Below are positions 49,199 through 58,100 of a DNA stretch of 64,000 bases, one piece after another. This stretch comes from Janthinobacterium sp. 64 (lineage in GTDB: Bacteria > Pseudomonadota > Gammaproteobacteria > Burkholderiales > Burkholderiaceae_D). The stretch spans positions 4,092,001-4,156,000 of the forward strand of contig NZ_PHUG01000001.1 in assembly GCF_002813325.1 (NCBI RefSeq), in the 5' to 3' direction. The notes under the pieces were generated by a model. That model was not told where the DNA came from and made no database searches. It worked only from the letters and a program-made list of their open reading frames with translations. A program made the position numbers and the translations under genes. Numbering within the stretch: the stretch's first letter is position 1; each line of letters opens with the position of its first letter.

Positions 49199-49474
49199 GG
49201 GGAGGGCGCGTTCGGGCCGCGTTGCTCAGTGTGAGCCCGAGATTATCCCATGCGTTGCATTTCGCTGCCTGCAGGCATCAATCTTCGGCACAGACCGCCA
49301 ACAAGTTCCTGGAGGCCGCGATGATGGCAGGCCATTTTGGTGCTGCTTATACGTTTTCCGCATAAGCACAGTGCAATTAAATGGTGGATATTTCCTACAG
49401 GTACGCATATTCTAGACAATCACCCTGGCTGGCAACTGTTCAGCTGGTCCCCACGATTTCTCTCAGGAGCCCGC

Positions 49475-49975
49475 ATGCGCTTTTCTATTTTCCTTGCCAG
49501 CCTGCTGCTTGCCGGCACCGCCGTTGCCGCCGCACCAACACCGGCTAACCCCGTCGCCACGCCGCACTTGCCGTACAACGCGGCGGCCGACGCCAAGGCC
49601 GATGTGGCCCGCGCGCTGGCCGAAGCGAAGGCGGCCCACGTCCCCGTCTTGCTGATCTTTGGCGCCAACTGGTGCGAGGATTGCCGTGCGCTCGACAAGG
49701 CATTGAAGGAAGGCAAGAACGCGGAGTTGATGCAGCAGCAGTTCAAGGTCGTCAAGGTCGATGTGGGCAACTTCGACCATAACCTCGACGTGGCGCAAGC
49801 CTATGGCAATCCGCTCAAGAAAGGCATCCCGGCTGCCGTGCTCGTATCGAGCGACAATAACCAGGTGCTGTACGCCACCAAGGGCGGCGAACTGGCGAAT
49901 GCCCGCCGCATGAGCGAGAGCGGCATCTATGATTTCTTCAAGCAAGCGGCCAGCGTGAAAGCGCCGGCGATGTAA
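49475..49975 (+). CDS. exported thioredoxin-like protein
   Basis: A 166-residue protein with an N-terminal signal peptide (MRFSIFLASLLLAGTAVAAA). A thioredoxin fold carries the redox motif C67-E-D-C70 in FGANWCEDCRALDKAL. The downstream GIPAAVLVSSDNNQVL contains the usual cis-Pro. The CEDC site resembles periplasmic DsbD-gamma/TlpA-like reductants rather than DsbA. ATG 49475 has CAGGAG at good spacing; the frame open to 49337 lacks a plausible leader. Its stop is only 6 bp from the convergent stop of the chemoreceptor gene, so no terminator fits between them. Confidence 0.82.
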   Translation: MRFSIFLASLLLAGTAVAAAPTPANPVATPHLPYNAAADAKADVARALAEAKAAHVPVLLIFGANWCEDCRALDKALKEGKNAELMQQQFKVVKVDVGNFDHNLDVAQAYGNPLKKGIPAAVLVSSDNNQVLYATKGGELANARRMSESGIYDFFKQAASVKAPAM

Positions 49976-49981
49976 TCCCCT

Positions 49982-51994
49982 TTAAAACTCTTCCCACGCA
50001 TCGCTGGCCGGCGCTGTCGGGCGCGCGGCGGGGATTGCCGCTTTTGCCGTTGCCATGCGTGCCGGCTTGGGCAGTACGGGCTTGTGGGGCTTGCGGGCCG
50101 GTTGTTGCGGCACTGCATGCCCCGTTTCTTCCAGCTTGAAGACGCTGACCACCTGCGCCAGCCTGCCCGCCTGATCCTGTAACGATTGGGCCGCCGCCGC
50201 AGCTTCTTCCACGAGGGCCGCATTTTGCTGGGTGGCGTCGTCCATTTGCGTGACGGTGGCATTGACTTGCGCGATGCCCTGGCTTTGCTCCTGGCTGGCC
50301 GAAGCGATTTCTCCCATCAGGTCGGCGACTCGTTGCACGGAGACGACGATGTCCTGCATGGTGGCGCCGGCCGAGTCGACCAGCTTGCTGCCGGCGTCCA
50401 CCTTGCTGCCCGAATCGACGATCAAGTCCTTGATTTCCTTCGCCGCCTGGCTTGACCTCTGCGCCAGGTTGCGCACCTCGGTTGCCACCACGGCAAAGCC
50501 GCGCCCCTGTTCGCCCGCGCGCGCCGCCTCGACGGCCGCGTTCAGGGCGAGGATATTGGTTTGAAAGGCAATGCCGTCGATCACGCCGATAATGTCTGCG
50601 ATCTTGCGCGAACTTTCCGTAATCGCGCCCATCGTCTGCACGACTTGTCCCACCACTTCACCGCCTTTGACGGCGTGGCTTGAGGCCGACACCACCAACT
50701 GGTTCGCCTGCCGGGCGTTGTCCGCATTCTGTTTCACGGTCGACGTCAGTTCTTCCATGGCCGCCGCCGTCTCTTCCAGGCTCGACGCCTGGGTTTCCGT
50801 GCGCGCTGACAGATCCAGGTTACCCGACGCAATCTGGCTCGATGCGCTGGCAATCGCCCCGGTACTGTCGCGAACTTCGCGTATCGTCACGTTCAGCGAT
50901 GCGACGAAACGGTTGAAGGCGGCGGCCAGCGCACCGACCTCGTCTTCCGATTCGACGGGCATGCGGCGGCTCAGGTCGCCGTTCCCGCTGGCGATTTCGC
51001 TGAGCATGTCCGCTGCGCGTGCGACGGGGGCGGCGATGGCGCGGCTGATGACATAAATGATGCACAGGGCGATACCGCCACCGACAAGCCCGGCGATCAG
51101 GGCGGCGATCAGGGCCGAACGCGTGACGTTGCCCAGCACTTCCGCTTCCGGCACTTCGGCCATCACATACAGATTCAATTCCGGCACGAACGAGGCGGCG
51201 ACGAGCTGCTTGCCGGCCGGCGCCGCATAACTGGCATAGGTGTATTTATTGCCCGTCAGCAGAGTCTTGCTCAATGCTTCATTAAAGCCGGGCAAGTCCT
51301 TCAATTGATGCTTGCCGTCGGCCAGGGCCGCATCGCGGTGGATCAGCAGGTTGCCGTCGGCGCGCACCAGGTAGACATGGCCGGTCTGGCCGACTTTGTA
51401 GCTGCGGATGGTCTCGGCCATGGCGTCGACGCTCAGGCCCATGCCGGCAATGACGGCCTTGCCGCCGGCCGTCTGGCCCCGCGCATTCAGGAACAGCATG
51501 AAACTGCCCGAGGCCGGATCGCGGTCCAGATTGATCGTGTGCTGTTTGTTTTCATCGAGCATGCTGAAGAACCAGTGATCGGCTGGCAGCTGCTTGTCCA
51601 GCGTGCGGATCAGGCCTGCATCGGTCATGTACCTGGACGCCGTTTGCGAACTCCAGCTGACGACGGCAGCCTTGTTTTTTTCCTTGAGCATTTTGGCGTA
51701 GCGCTGGAACGTGGCCAGGCCGTTTTCCGCCAGGTCCGCATCTTCCCAGTCTTGCAAAAAGACATCATTGGCCATCGTTTGCACCACCGACAGCGGTTGA
51801 TTGATCTGGCGCAGCACGTCGTTGCGGATCTCTCCCACCTGGGCTGGCAGTTCCTGGCCGACGACGCGTTCGCGCACATAGTCGCTGCTCATGCGCACGC
51901 TGAGGAAAGAGGAAATGCCCATGAACAGCAACAGGCATAAGCCCATGCTGAACATCAGTTTTTTCTGGATGGAGAGGTGACGAAGCAGATGCAT
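49982..51994 (-). CDS. methyl-accepting chemotaxis protein with C-terminal CheR-tether motif
   Basis: A 670-residue inner-membrane chemoreceptor. TM1 lies near residues 12-32 and TM2 near 290-312, with a periplasmic Cache-type sensor between them. HAMP (about 313-365) follows, then the signalling hairpin whose tip is [20 protein letters not shown] and its E-A-A-R continuation. The C-terminus is a flexible Pro/Ala/Lys linker ending in AWEEF, which resembles the CheR/CheB-binding pentapeptide (NWETF in E. coli Tar/Tsr). The ligand is unknown. No che genes are adjacent, so this is an orphan receptor. Confidence 0.93.
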   Translation of the reverse strand: MHLLRHLSIQKKLMFSMGLCLLLFMGISSFLSVRMSSDYVRERVVGQELPAQVGEIRNDVLRQINQPLSVVQTMANDVFLQDWEDADLAENGLATFQRYAKMLKEKNKAAVVSWSSQTASRYMTDAGLIRTLDKQLPADHWFFSMLDENKQHTINLDRDPASGSFMLFLNARGQTAGGKAVIAGMGLSVDAMAETIRSYKVGQTGHVYLVRADGNLLIHRDAALADGKHQLKDLPGFNEALSKTLLTGNKYTYASYAAPAGKQLVAASFVPELNLYVMAEVPEAEVLGNVTRSALIAALIAGLVGGGIALCIIYVISRAIAAPVARAADMLSEIASGNGDLSRRMPVESEDEVGALAAAFNRFVASLNVTIREVRDSTGAIASASSQIASGNLDLSARTETQASSLEETAAAMEELTSTVKQNADNARQANQLVVSASSHAVKGGEVVGQVVQTMGAITESSRKIADIIGVIDGIAFQTNILALNAAVEAARAGEQGRGFAVVATEVRNLAQRSSQAAKEIKDLIVDSGSKVDAGSKLVDSAGATMQDIVVSVQRVADLMGEIASASQEQSQGIAQVNATVTQMDDATQQNAALVEEAAAAAQSLQDQAGRLAQVVSVFKLEETGHAVPQQPARKPHKPVLPKPARMATAKAAIPAARPTAPASDAWEEF

Positions 51995-52191
51995 GGACGA
52001 CCCTGGGAATGGGCCTGCGCGCCTGGCAGAGGTTGCCGGACATGCACAGGCAAGTGCGCAGTATAGCGACCGATAGGGTGGCGATATGGGGAGGATGCGG
52101 TATTTAATTGATGCCTGTTGCTGTGTGGCAACGATTGCAAGATATCAACATGCGCGATTTTCATGCGCGTGCATACGGCGAAGAAAAACGT

Positions 52192-52704
52192 TCAGGCAGG
52201 CAAGCCGTGGGCGATCAATTCCAGCGGCAATTCCGTGCTGCATTTGATTTGTTCCATGGAAAACGCGGACGACACGCCCGTCAGCTGCACGGCCTTGATG
52301 AGCTTTTTGTAGAAGGTATCGTAACCCTTGATGTCGGTCGTGACGACTTTCAGCAGGTAGTCGATGTCGCCGCTCATGCGGTGAAATTCCTGTACTTCGG
52401 GCAAGACGATGACGGCGGCGGCGAAGCGGCGCAGCCATTTTTCATCGTGCTGTCCCGTGCGCACGCTGACGAAGACGGTCACGGGCAGCCCCACTTTTTG
52501 CCGGTTGACGATGGCCACGCGGCTCTCGATATAGCCCTCTTCCTCCAGGCGCTTGAGCCGCTTCCAGCAGGGCGTGCTGGACAGGCCGATCTTTTCGCTG
52601 AGGGCGGCGATCGACAGGGTACCGTCCTGCTGCAGGGCGGCCAGGATGGCGCAGTCGAATTTGTCGAGTGACGAGGCGGGAGAATTCATTTTGCTATTTT
52701 CCAT
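52192..52704 (-). CDS. Lrp/AsnC family transcriptional regulator
   Basis: A 170-residue regulator. The N-terminal HTH (LDKFDCAILAALQQDGTLSI; LSEKIGLSSTPCWKRLKRLE) is followed by a RAM/AsnC ligand-binding domain (VTVFVSVRTGQHDEKWLRRF; DIDYLLKVVTTDIKGYDTFY). It is divergent from the cysteine desulfurase fusion gene, with 138 bp between starts containing a strong palindrome array. That layout is typical of a local regulator. Lrp-type DecR/CyuR controls cysteine detoxification in E. coli, so a cysteine-responsive role is plausible but inferred. The start may instead be the ATG at 52689. Confidence 0.9.
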   Translation of the reverse strand: MENSKMNSPASSLDKFDCAILAALQQDGTLSIAALSEKIGLSSTPCWKRLKRLEEEGYIESRVAIVNRQKVGLPVTVFVSVRTGQHDEKWLRRFAAAVIVLPEVQEFHRMSGDIDYLLKVVTTDIKGYDTFYKKLIKAVQLTGVSSAFSMEQIKCSTELPLELIAHGLPA

Positions 52705-52710
52705 TTTGTA

Positions 52711-52730
52711 GCATGAACATGCTGCATGTT
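52711..52730. promoter_or_regulatory. palindromic operator candidate between Lrp regulator and desulfurase fusion
   Basis: Two overlapping perfect palindromes: GCATGAACATGC (52711-52722) and AACATGCTGCATGTT (52716-52730). Together they give the series GCATG-AA-CATGC-T-GCATG. The array starts 7 bp upstream of the regulator ATG, as expected for an autoregulated Lrp-family site. Confidence 0.55.
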
Positions 52731-52842
52731 ACCTTGTTTGCAGCATTGTTTGGCATATCTTCACGGGGCCAGGCCGGTAGACTATCCATATGTCCCAGCC
52801 CTCTGCGCTGTGCCCTTTTTATAGAATACTCAGACTGCCATC

Positions 52843-54870
52843 ATGAAAGAAATCTACCTCGACAGCAATGCCACCACGTGCGTGCTGCCCGCCGCCGTTG
52901 CCGCCGCCCGGCAAGCGATGGAGCAGGGCTATGGCAATCCCAGCAGCACCCATGCGACGGGGTTGCAGGCCAAGGCCATGATGGATGGCGTGCGCCAGCG
53001 CGCCAGCGGCTTGCTGGGCGTGGGCGACGGCCGTTTGATGTTCAATAGCGGTGCTACTGAAGGCATCCAGACGGCCGTGCTGTCGGCCCTGTGCGCGCTG
53101 CGCGAACGGCGCGCTGCGGGCAAGCGCATCGGCAGCCTGCTGCTGTATGGCGCGACCGAGCACAAGGCCGTGCCGGAAAGCCTGGCGCACTGGAACCGGC
53201 TATTGGGCCTGAATCTGGAAGTGCGTAAGCTGCCCGTCGATGCACACGGGCGCCACGATTTGCAGGCGCTCGATGCGCTGATCGGCGACGCGGCCATGCT
53301 GTGCACGATGGCGGCGAATAATGAAACAGGCGTCGTCAGCGATTTGTCCGCCATCGCGCAACTGCTGCAGGAACGCGGTGCCGACGCTTACTGGATGGTC
53401 GATTGCGTGCAGGCGCTGGGCAAGCTGAAACTGAACCTGGCCGCCACGCGCATCGATTACGCACCGTTCTCCGGCCACAAGCTGTATGCGCCCAAGGGCA
53501 TCGGCATGCTGTACGTGCGCGCCGGCGCGCCATTTACCCCGTTGATGATGGGCGGCGGCCAGGAAGCGGGCCTGCGCTCGGGCACGGAAAACATGGCCGG
53601 CATTGCTGCCCTGGGCGCCGTGCTGGCCGCGCTCGACGATGGCAAGACCTTCCGCAGCGATGCGGAACTGGCGGCTTTCCGCGCGCAGCTGGTGGCCAGC
53701 CTGGAACGCGCTTTCCCTGGCATCGTGTTCAATATGCCGTTCGATTTGTCGTTGTCGACGACGCTCAATTTTTCCGTGCCGGGCCTGTCGTCGAAAGAAT
53801 TGCTCGACCTGTTCGACGCGGCGCGCGTGCGCGTCAGCTCGGGCAGCGCCTGTTCCGCCGCCAAAGCGCTCCCCAGTTATGTGCTCGAAGCGATGCACGT
53901 GCCCCAATGGCGCGCCAGCTCGGCCATCCGTTTGTCGTTCGGCCCCCTGATCGATGCGGCGACCATTACCGCCGCCTGCGCGCGCATCGAGCGCTGTGGT
54001 GAAGCGCTGCGCGGCAGTTGCCTGTTGCCATCGGCGCTGGCGGCATCGCCGCAGGATGGCGTGATTCAGTTGAGCGTCGATGGCCAGTGCACCTGGCTGC
54101 TCAGCGACGCTGCCAGCGCCAGTTGCGTCGTCATCGATCCCGCCGCCGCGCTCGTGCCGCGCCTGGCCGCCTTCATCCGCTGCCAGCACCTGGCCTTGCG
54201 CGCCATCGTGCACACGACGGCGCCCGCCGACCATGGCGTGGCGCGCCTGGCCTTGCTGCAGGAACTCGCCATCGAACAGGTGGGCCACGTCGATATCGAC
54301 GGTGAGCTGGCGCTGGGCCGGCAGCGGCTGCGCCGCATCGAATGCGGTGATAACCATGTGTATTTGCTGGGGCAACGCTTCGCCTTCATCGGCACCCTGG
54401 CGCCCGACGCCTTGACGCCCTTGCTGGAGGCGGCGCTGCTGACGCCGGACACCGTGCTGTGCGGCGCACGCGATGATGGCAGCATTTGCGGCACCGTGCA
54501 CAGCGTGCAGGACGGTAGCGTGCCGTCCGCCGAACTCCAGCTCGATGCGGCCAGCTTGCCCGCCTTCCTGCGCCAGCATCCCGACGCCATCCTCGTCGAC
54601 GTGCGCGAAGCGTATGAACACGCGGCGTGCGCCGGCACCGTGTTCGAGGGCTGCGCAGTGCACAGCGTACCGCTGAGCCGCCTGGCGGGGCAGGTGGCCG
54701 CATGGCTGCAGCAGCCTCAATGCCCGCTGGTCTTTTTCTGCCGCAGCGGCAACCGCAGCGCGCGCGCCAGCGCCTGTTTGCGCCGCCTCGGTCATGGCGC
54801 GGCATGGCAGCTGAACGGCGGCATGGCGATGGCGGAAGCGACGCGCCACCCGCTGGCCATCGCGGCCTGA
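52843..54870 (+). CDS. cysteine desulfurase - degenerate metallo-beta-lactamase - rhodanese fusion
   Basis: A 675-residue three-domain protein, probably cytoplasmic. Residues 1 to about 390 are an IscS/NifS-type cysteine desulfurase: PLP lysine K213 in FSGHKLYAPKG, NNETGVV, and persulfide cysteine C337 in SSGSACSA. Residues about 405-545 have a metallo-beta-lactamase-like fold (WLLSDAASASCVVIDPA; AIVHTTAPADHGVARL). The HxHxDH metal motif is reduced to HTTAPADH, so metal binding is doubtful. Residues about 565-668 are a rhodanese with active-site C633 in FFCRSGNRSAR. Likely role: release sulfur from cysteine and pass the persulfide to the rhodanese. No isc/suf genes are near. The start ATG 52843 has only a weak upstream AG-rich site. 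Confidence 0.85.
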   Translation: MKEIYLDSNATTCVLPAAVAAARQAMEQGYGNPSSTHATGLQAKAMMDGVRQRASGLLGVGDGRLMFNSGATEGIQTAVLSALCALRERRAAGKRIGSLLLYGATEHKAVPESLAHWNRLLGLNLEVRKLPVDAHGRHDLQALDALIGDAAMLCTMAANNETGVVSDLSAIAQLLQERGADAYWMVDCVQALGKLKLNLAATRIDYAPFSGHKLYAPKGIGMLYVRAGAPFTPLMMGGGQEAGLRSGTENMAGIAALGAVLAALDDGKTFRSDAELAAFRAQLVASLERAFPGIVFNMPFDLSLSTTLNFSVPGLSSKELLDLFDAARVRVSSGSACSAAKALPSYVLEAMHVPQWRASSAIRLSFGPLIDAATITAACARIERCGEALRGSCLLPSALAASPQDGVIQLSVDGQCTWLLSDAASASCVVIDPAAALVPRLAAFIRCQHLALRAIVHTTAPADHGVARLALLQELAIEQVGHVDIDGELALGRQRLRRIECGDNHVYLLGQRFAFIGTLAPDALTPLLEAALLTPDTVLCGARDDGSICGTVHSVQDGSVPSAELQLDAASLPAFLRQHPDAILVDVREAYEHAACAGTVFEGCAVHSVPLSRLAGQVAAWLQQPQCPLVFFCRSGNRSARASACLRRLGHGAAWQLNGGMAMAEATRHPLAIAA

Positions 54871-55199
54871 GCATCTTGAACTTTCCTCCTTGAAATATTG
54901 CTCCGTGTCATCATCGGCACGGAGCAAGCTATTCGTTTCCTAGCGGCATTTTTTGCTGTCCCGTCCGCAAATTTCTTTGCCGACACGCTGCCAATGCGTC
55001 AGCTATGTACGCTAGCGCACGGTCTTGCCTGCGTCGCCCTCCTACGATGAAGTTCAGAAAATCTCCCTATACCCTGAGATTCGTCGCAACGCTCCGGCGC
55101 TTCGCTTTCCGTCTTCGCCAGTGTCCGATCGTGTTCTTCCAGACTGGGCCTGCATAACGGTGGCCGCTGGCTGCCTGCGCGCACCTAGCGAGGCCCAAG
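54871..55199. other. 329-bp intergenic region before the glucan synthase gene
   Basis: It contains one strong hairpin near the start (described separately) and otherwise no ORF with support. It must carry the promoter of the large gene at 55200. I see no convincing -35/-10 pair. GAGG at 55190-55193 is the ribosome-binding site for the TTG start. Confidence 0.6.
54898..54927 (+). terminator. hairpin after the desulfurase fusion gene
   Basis: A perfect 10-bp stem (TTGCTCCGTG / CACGGAGCAA) with a 10-nt loop lies 27 bp after the stop. Only scattered T residues follow (GCTATTCGTTTCC), so it is a probable but not textbook terminator. Confidence 0.55.
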
Positions 55200-58100
55200 T
55201 TGAAAGAGTACACCGCAGTCGTCACGCAGCAGATCAAGGAAGGGCTTTCCAAATTCAAGGAAATCTTCCGCGACCATTCCCTTGCACCGGACACCTTCGA
55301 CGCCGCGCGCGACGATGCCCTGCCCCTGCGTTCCGAATTATTCAGCGCCATGCAGATGGCCGCCCACGGCAAGCACGTGGCCGCCGGCCACGCGGTGGGC
55401 AAGCACCATGGCCGCGACCGCTTGCTGGCGCGCCTGGCCGACAATGCGGCCCTGATCACGGCCACCGTCAACGAGCTGACGGCGACCGTCAAAAGCGGGC
55501 GGCAGGTCACGCCCGCCTCGGAATGGCTGCTCGATAATTTCTATCTGATCGAAGAGCAGATCCGCACCACGCGGCGCCACTTGCCGAAGAACTACAGCAA
55601 GGAGCTGCCACGGCTGAGCTCTGGCGCGGATGCGGGCTGTCCGCGCGTGTATAAAATTGCGCTGGAAATCATCTCGCACGGCGACGGCAGGGTCGACCTG
55701 GAAAACCTGTGCCACTTCGTCGAGGCTTACCAGGACGTGTCCACCTTGACCCTGGGCGAGTTATGGGCCGTACCCATCATGCTGCGCCTGGCCCTGATCG
55801 AGAACCTGCGCCGCGTCGCTGCGCGCGTGGCTGACGACCGCATGCAGCGCGACCTGGCCAATACCTGGGCCGACCAGATGACGGACATCGCCGAGCGCAA
55901 TCCCAGCGGCTTGATCCTGCTGGTGGCCGACATGGCCCGCTCGAATCCGCCCATGACCAGCGCCTTCGTGGCCGAACTGTCGCGCCGCCTGCAGGGACAA
56001 AGTTCCTCGCTGACCCTGGCCCTGTCGTGGCTGACGCACAAGCTGGCCGAGTCGGGTCTCACCATCGAGCAGCAGATCCAGTCCGAGATCGGGCAGCAGG
56101 CGGCCGACCAGGTGTCGATCGCCAACAGCATCGGCAGCCTGCGTTTTCTCGGCACCATGGATTGGCAGGAATTCGTCGAGACCATGAGCGTGGTCGAGCA
56201 GACCTTGCGCCTGGACCCGGCCGGCACGTATGGCTTGATGGATTTCGCCACGCGCGACAGCTACCGCCACGCCATCGAACGCATCGCCAGGCGCAGCGCG
56301 CGCAGCGAAGTGGAGGTGGCCGAGATGGTGGTGCAGCTGGCGCACACGCACGGCAACGGCAACGACGCGCGCCGCGGCCACATCGGCTTTTACCTGGTGG
56401 GGCGCGGCGTGCTGGTACTGGAAAAACAGGCCGGCGCCAGGCTGCCGTTTGTCGAGGCGCTGCAGCATACGGCGCGCGCCGCGCCGCTGGCCGTCTACCT
56501 TGGGGCCATCTCGTTCCTGACCCTGGCGACGAGCACCTTGCTGCTCGAGCGCGCCGTGCGCCATGGCGTGCAGGGCTGGCCCCTGGCGGCGCTGGGCGCG
56601 CTGGCGCTGCTGGGCAGCAGCCAGCTGTCTGTCGCCGTGGTGAACTGGCTGGCGACCCTGATGACGTCGCCCCATCCGCTGCCGCGCATGGATTACCAGG
56701 CCGGCATTCCATCGGACGCGCGCGGCATCGTCGTGGTGCCGACCCTGATCTACAGCGCGGACAACGTGGCGGCCCTGTGCGAGGCGCTGGAAGTGCGTTA
56801 TCTCGCCAACCGCGATCCGAACCTGCGCTTTTGCCTGCTGACCGATTTTGTCGACGCCGAGGCGCAAACGATGCCCGGTGACGAAGCCCTGCTGCGCCAG
56901 GCGCAGGACACCATCCGCGCCCTGAACGAGAAGTACCGCGTGGAAGGCGTCGAGTTCAAGGAAAACGGCGACCCGGCCGACCCCGAAGAGCTGGGCCACG
57001 TGGGGCCGTTCCTGCTGCTGCACCGTCCGCGCCTGTGGAATTCGCAGCAAAATGCGTGGATGGGGCAGGAGCGCAAGCGCGGCAAATTGTCCGACCTGCA
57101 CGCCTTCCTGCGCGGCGGCGCGCGCGACAAATTCTCGCTGGTGGAAGGCGAGTTGCGCGGCCTGCGCACGATCAAATACGTGATCACGCTCGACACCGAT
57201 ACGCAGCTGCCGCGCGACGCGGCACGCGAATTCATCGCCACCATGATGCACCCGCTGAATCGCCCCGTGCTGGACGCGGCCGGCACGCGCGTGGTGGCCG
57301 GCTACGGCATCCTGCAGCCGCGCGTGGCCGTGGCGCTGCCCAGCGCGAACGCCTCGCGCTACGAGCTGCTGTGCGGCGGCGAGCCGGGCATCGACCCCTA
57401 CACGCGCACCGTCTCCGACCTGTACCAGGACGTATTTTACGAGGGCTCGTTCATCGGCAAGGGCATCTACGATCTCGACATGTTCGAGCGCGTGCTGGGC
57501 CAGCGCCTGCCCGACAATAAGATCCTCAGCCATGACTTATTGGAAGGCTGCTACCTGCGCGCCGGCCTCTTGAGCGACTCGCAGCTGTACGAAGAATATC
57601 CGGCCCGCTATGACGCCGACGTAAGCCGGCGCCAGCGCTGGATCCGCGGCGACTGGCAGCTGGTCGGCTGGCTGCTGGGCCGTGTGCCGGGCCGCGCCGG
57701 CAAGCGCGAACGCAATCCCTTGTCGATGCTGTCGCGCTGGAAGCTGTTCGACAACCTGCGCCGCAGCGTCGTCGCGCCGGCCACCACATTATCGCTGCTG
57801 CTGGTGTGGGGTTTCTTGCCGCACGTGGTTTTCTGGAGCGTGGCGGTGCTGGCCATCATCTTCCTGCCACCCGTTTTTTCGGCCCTGTACGATCTGCTGC
57901 GCAAGCCGCGCGACACCCTGTGGCGCCAGCATCTGGCCGCCTTCGAGCGGCGCTGCGGCGTGCAGTTTTCGCACGCCATGCTGACCCTCGTCTTCCTGCC
58001 GTACGAAGCGTGGATCAGTCTGGACGCCATCGCCCGCACCCTGTGGCGTCTGGGCGTGTCGCACAAACATTTGCTCGACTGGCGCGCCTCGAACCTGCAC

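Noticed and set aside
54018..54305. Possible break between desulfurase and rhodanese parts (separate genes or frameshift)
   Set aside because: The frame is continuous from 52843 to 54870 with no internal stop, so the fusion is real at sequence level.
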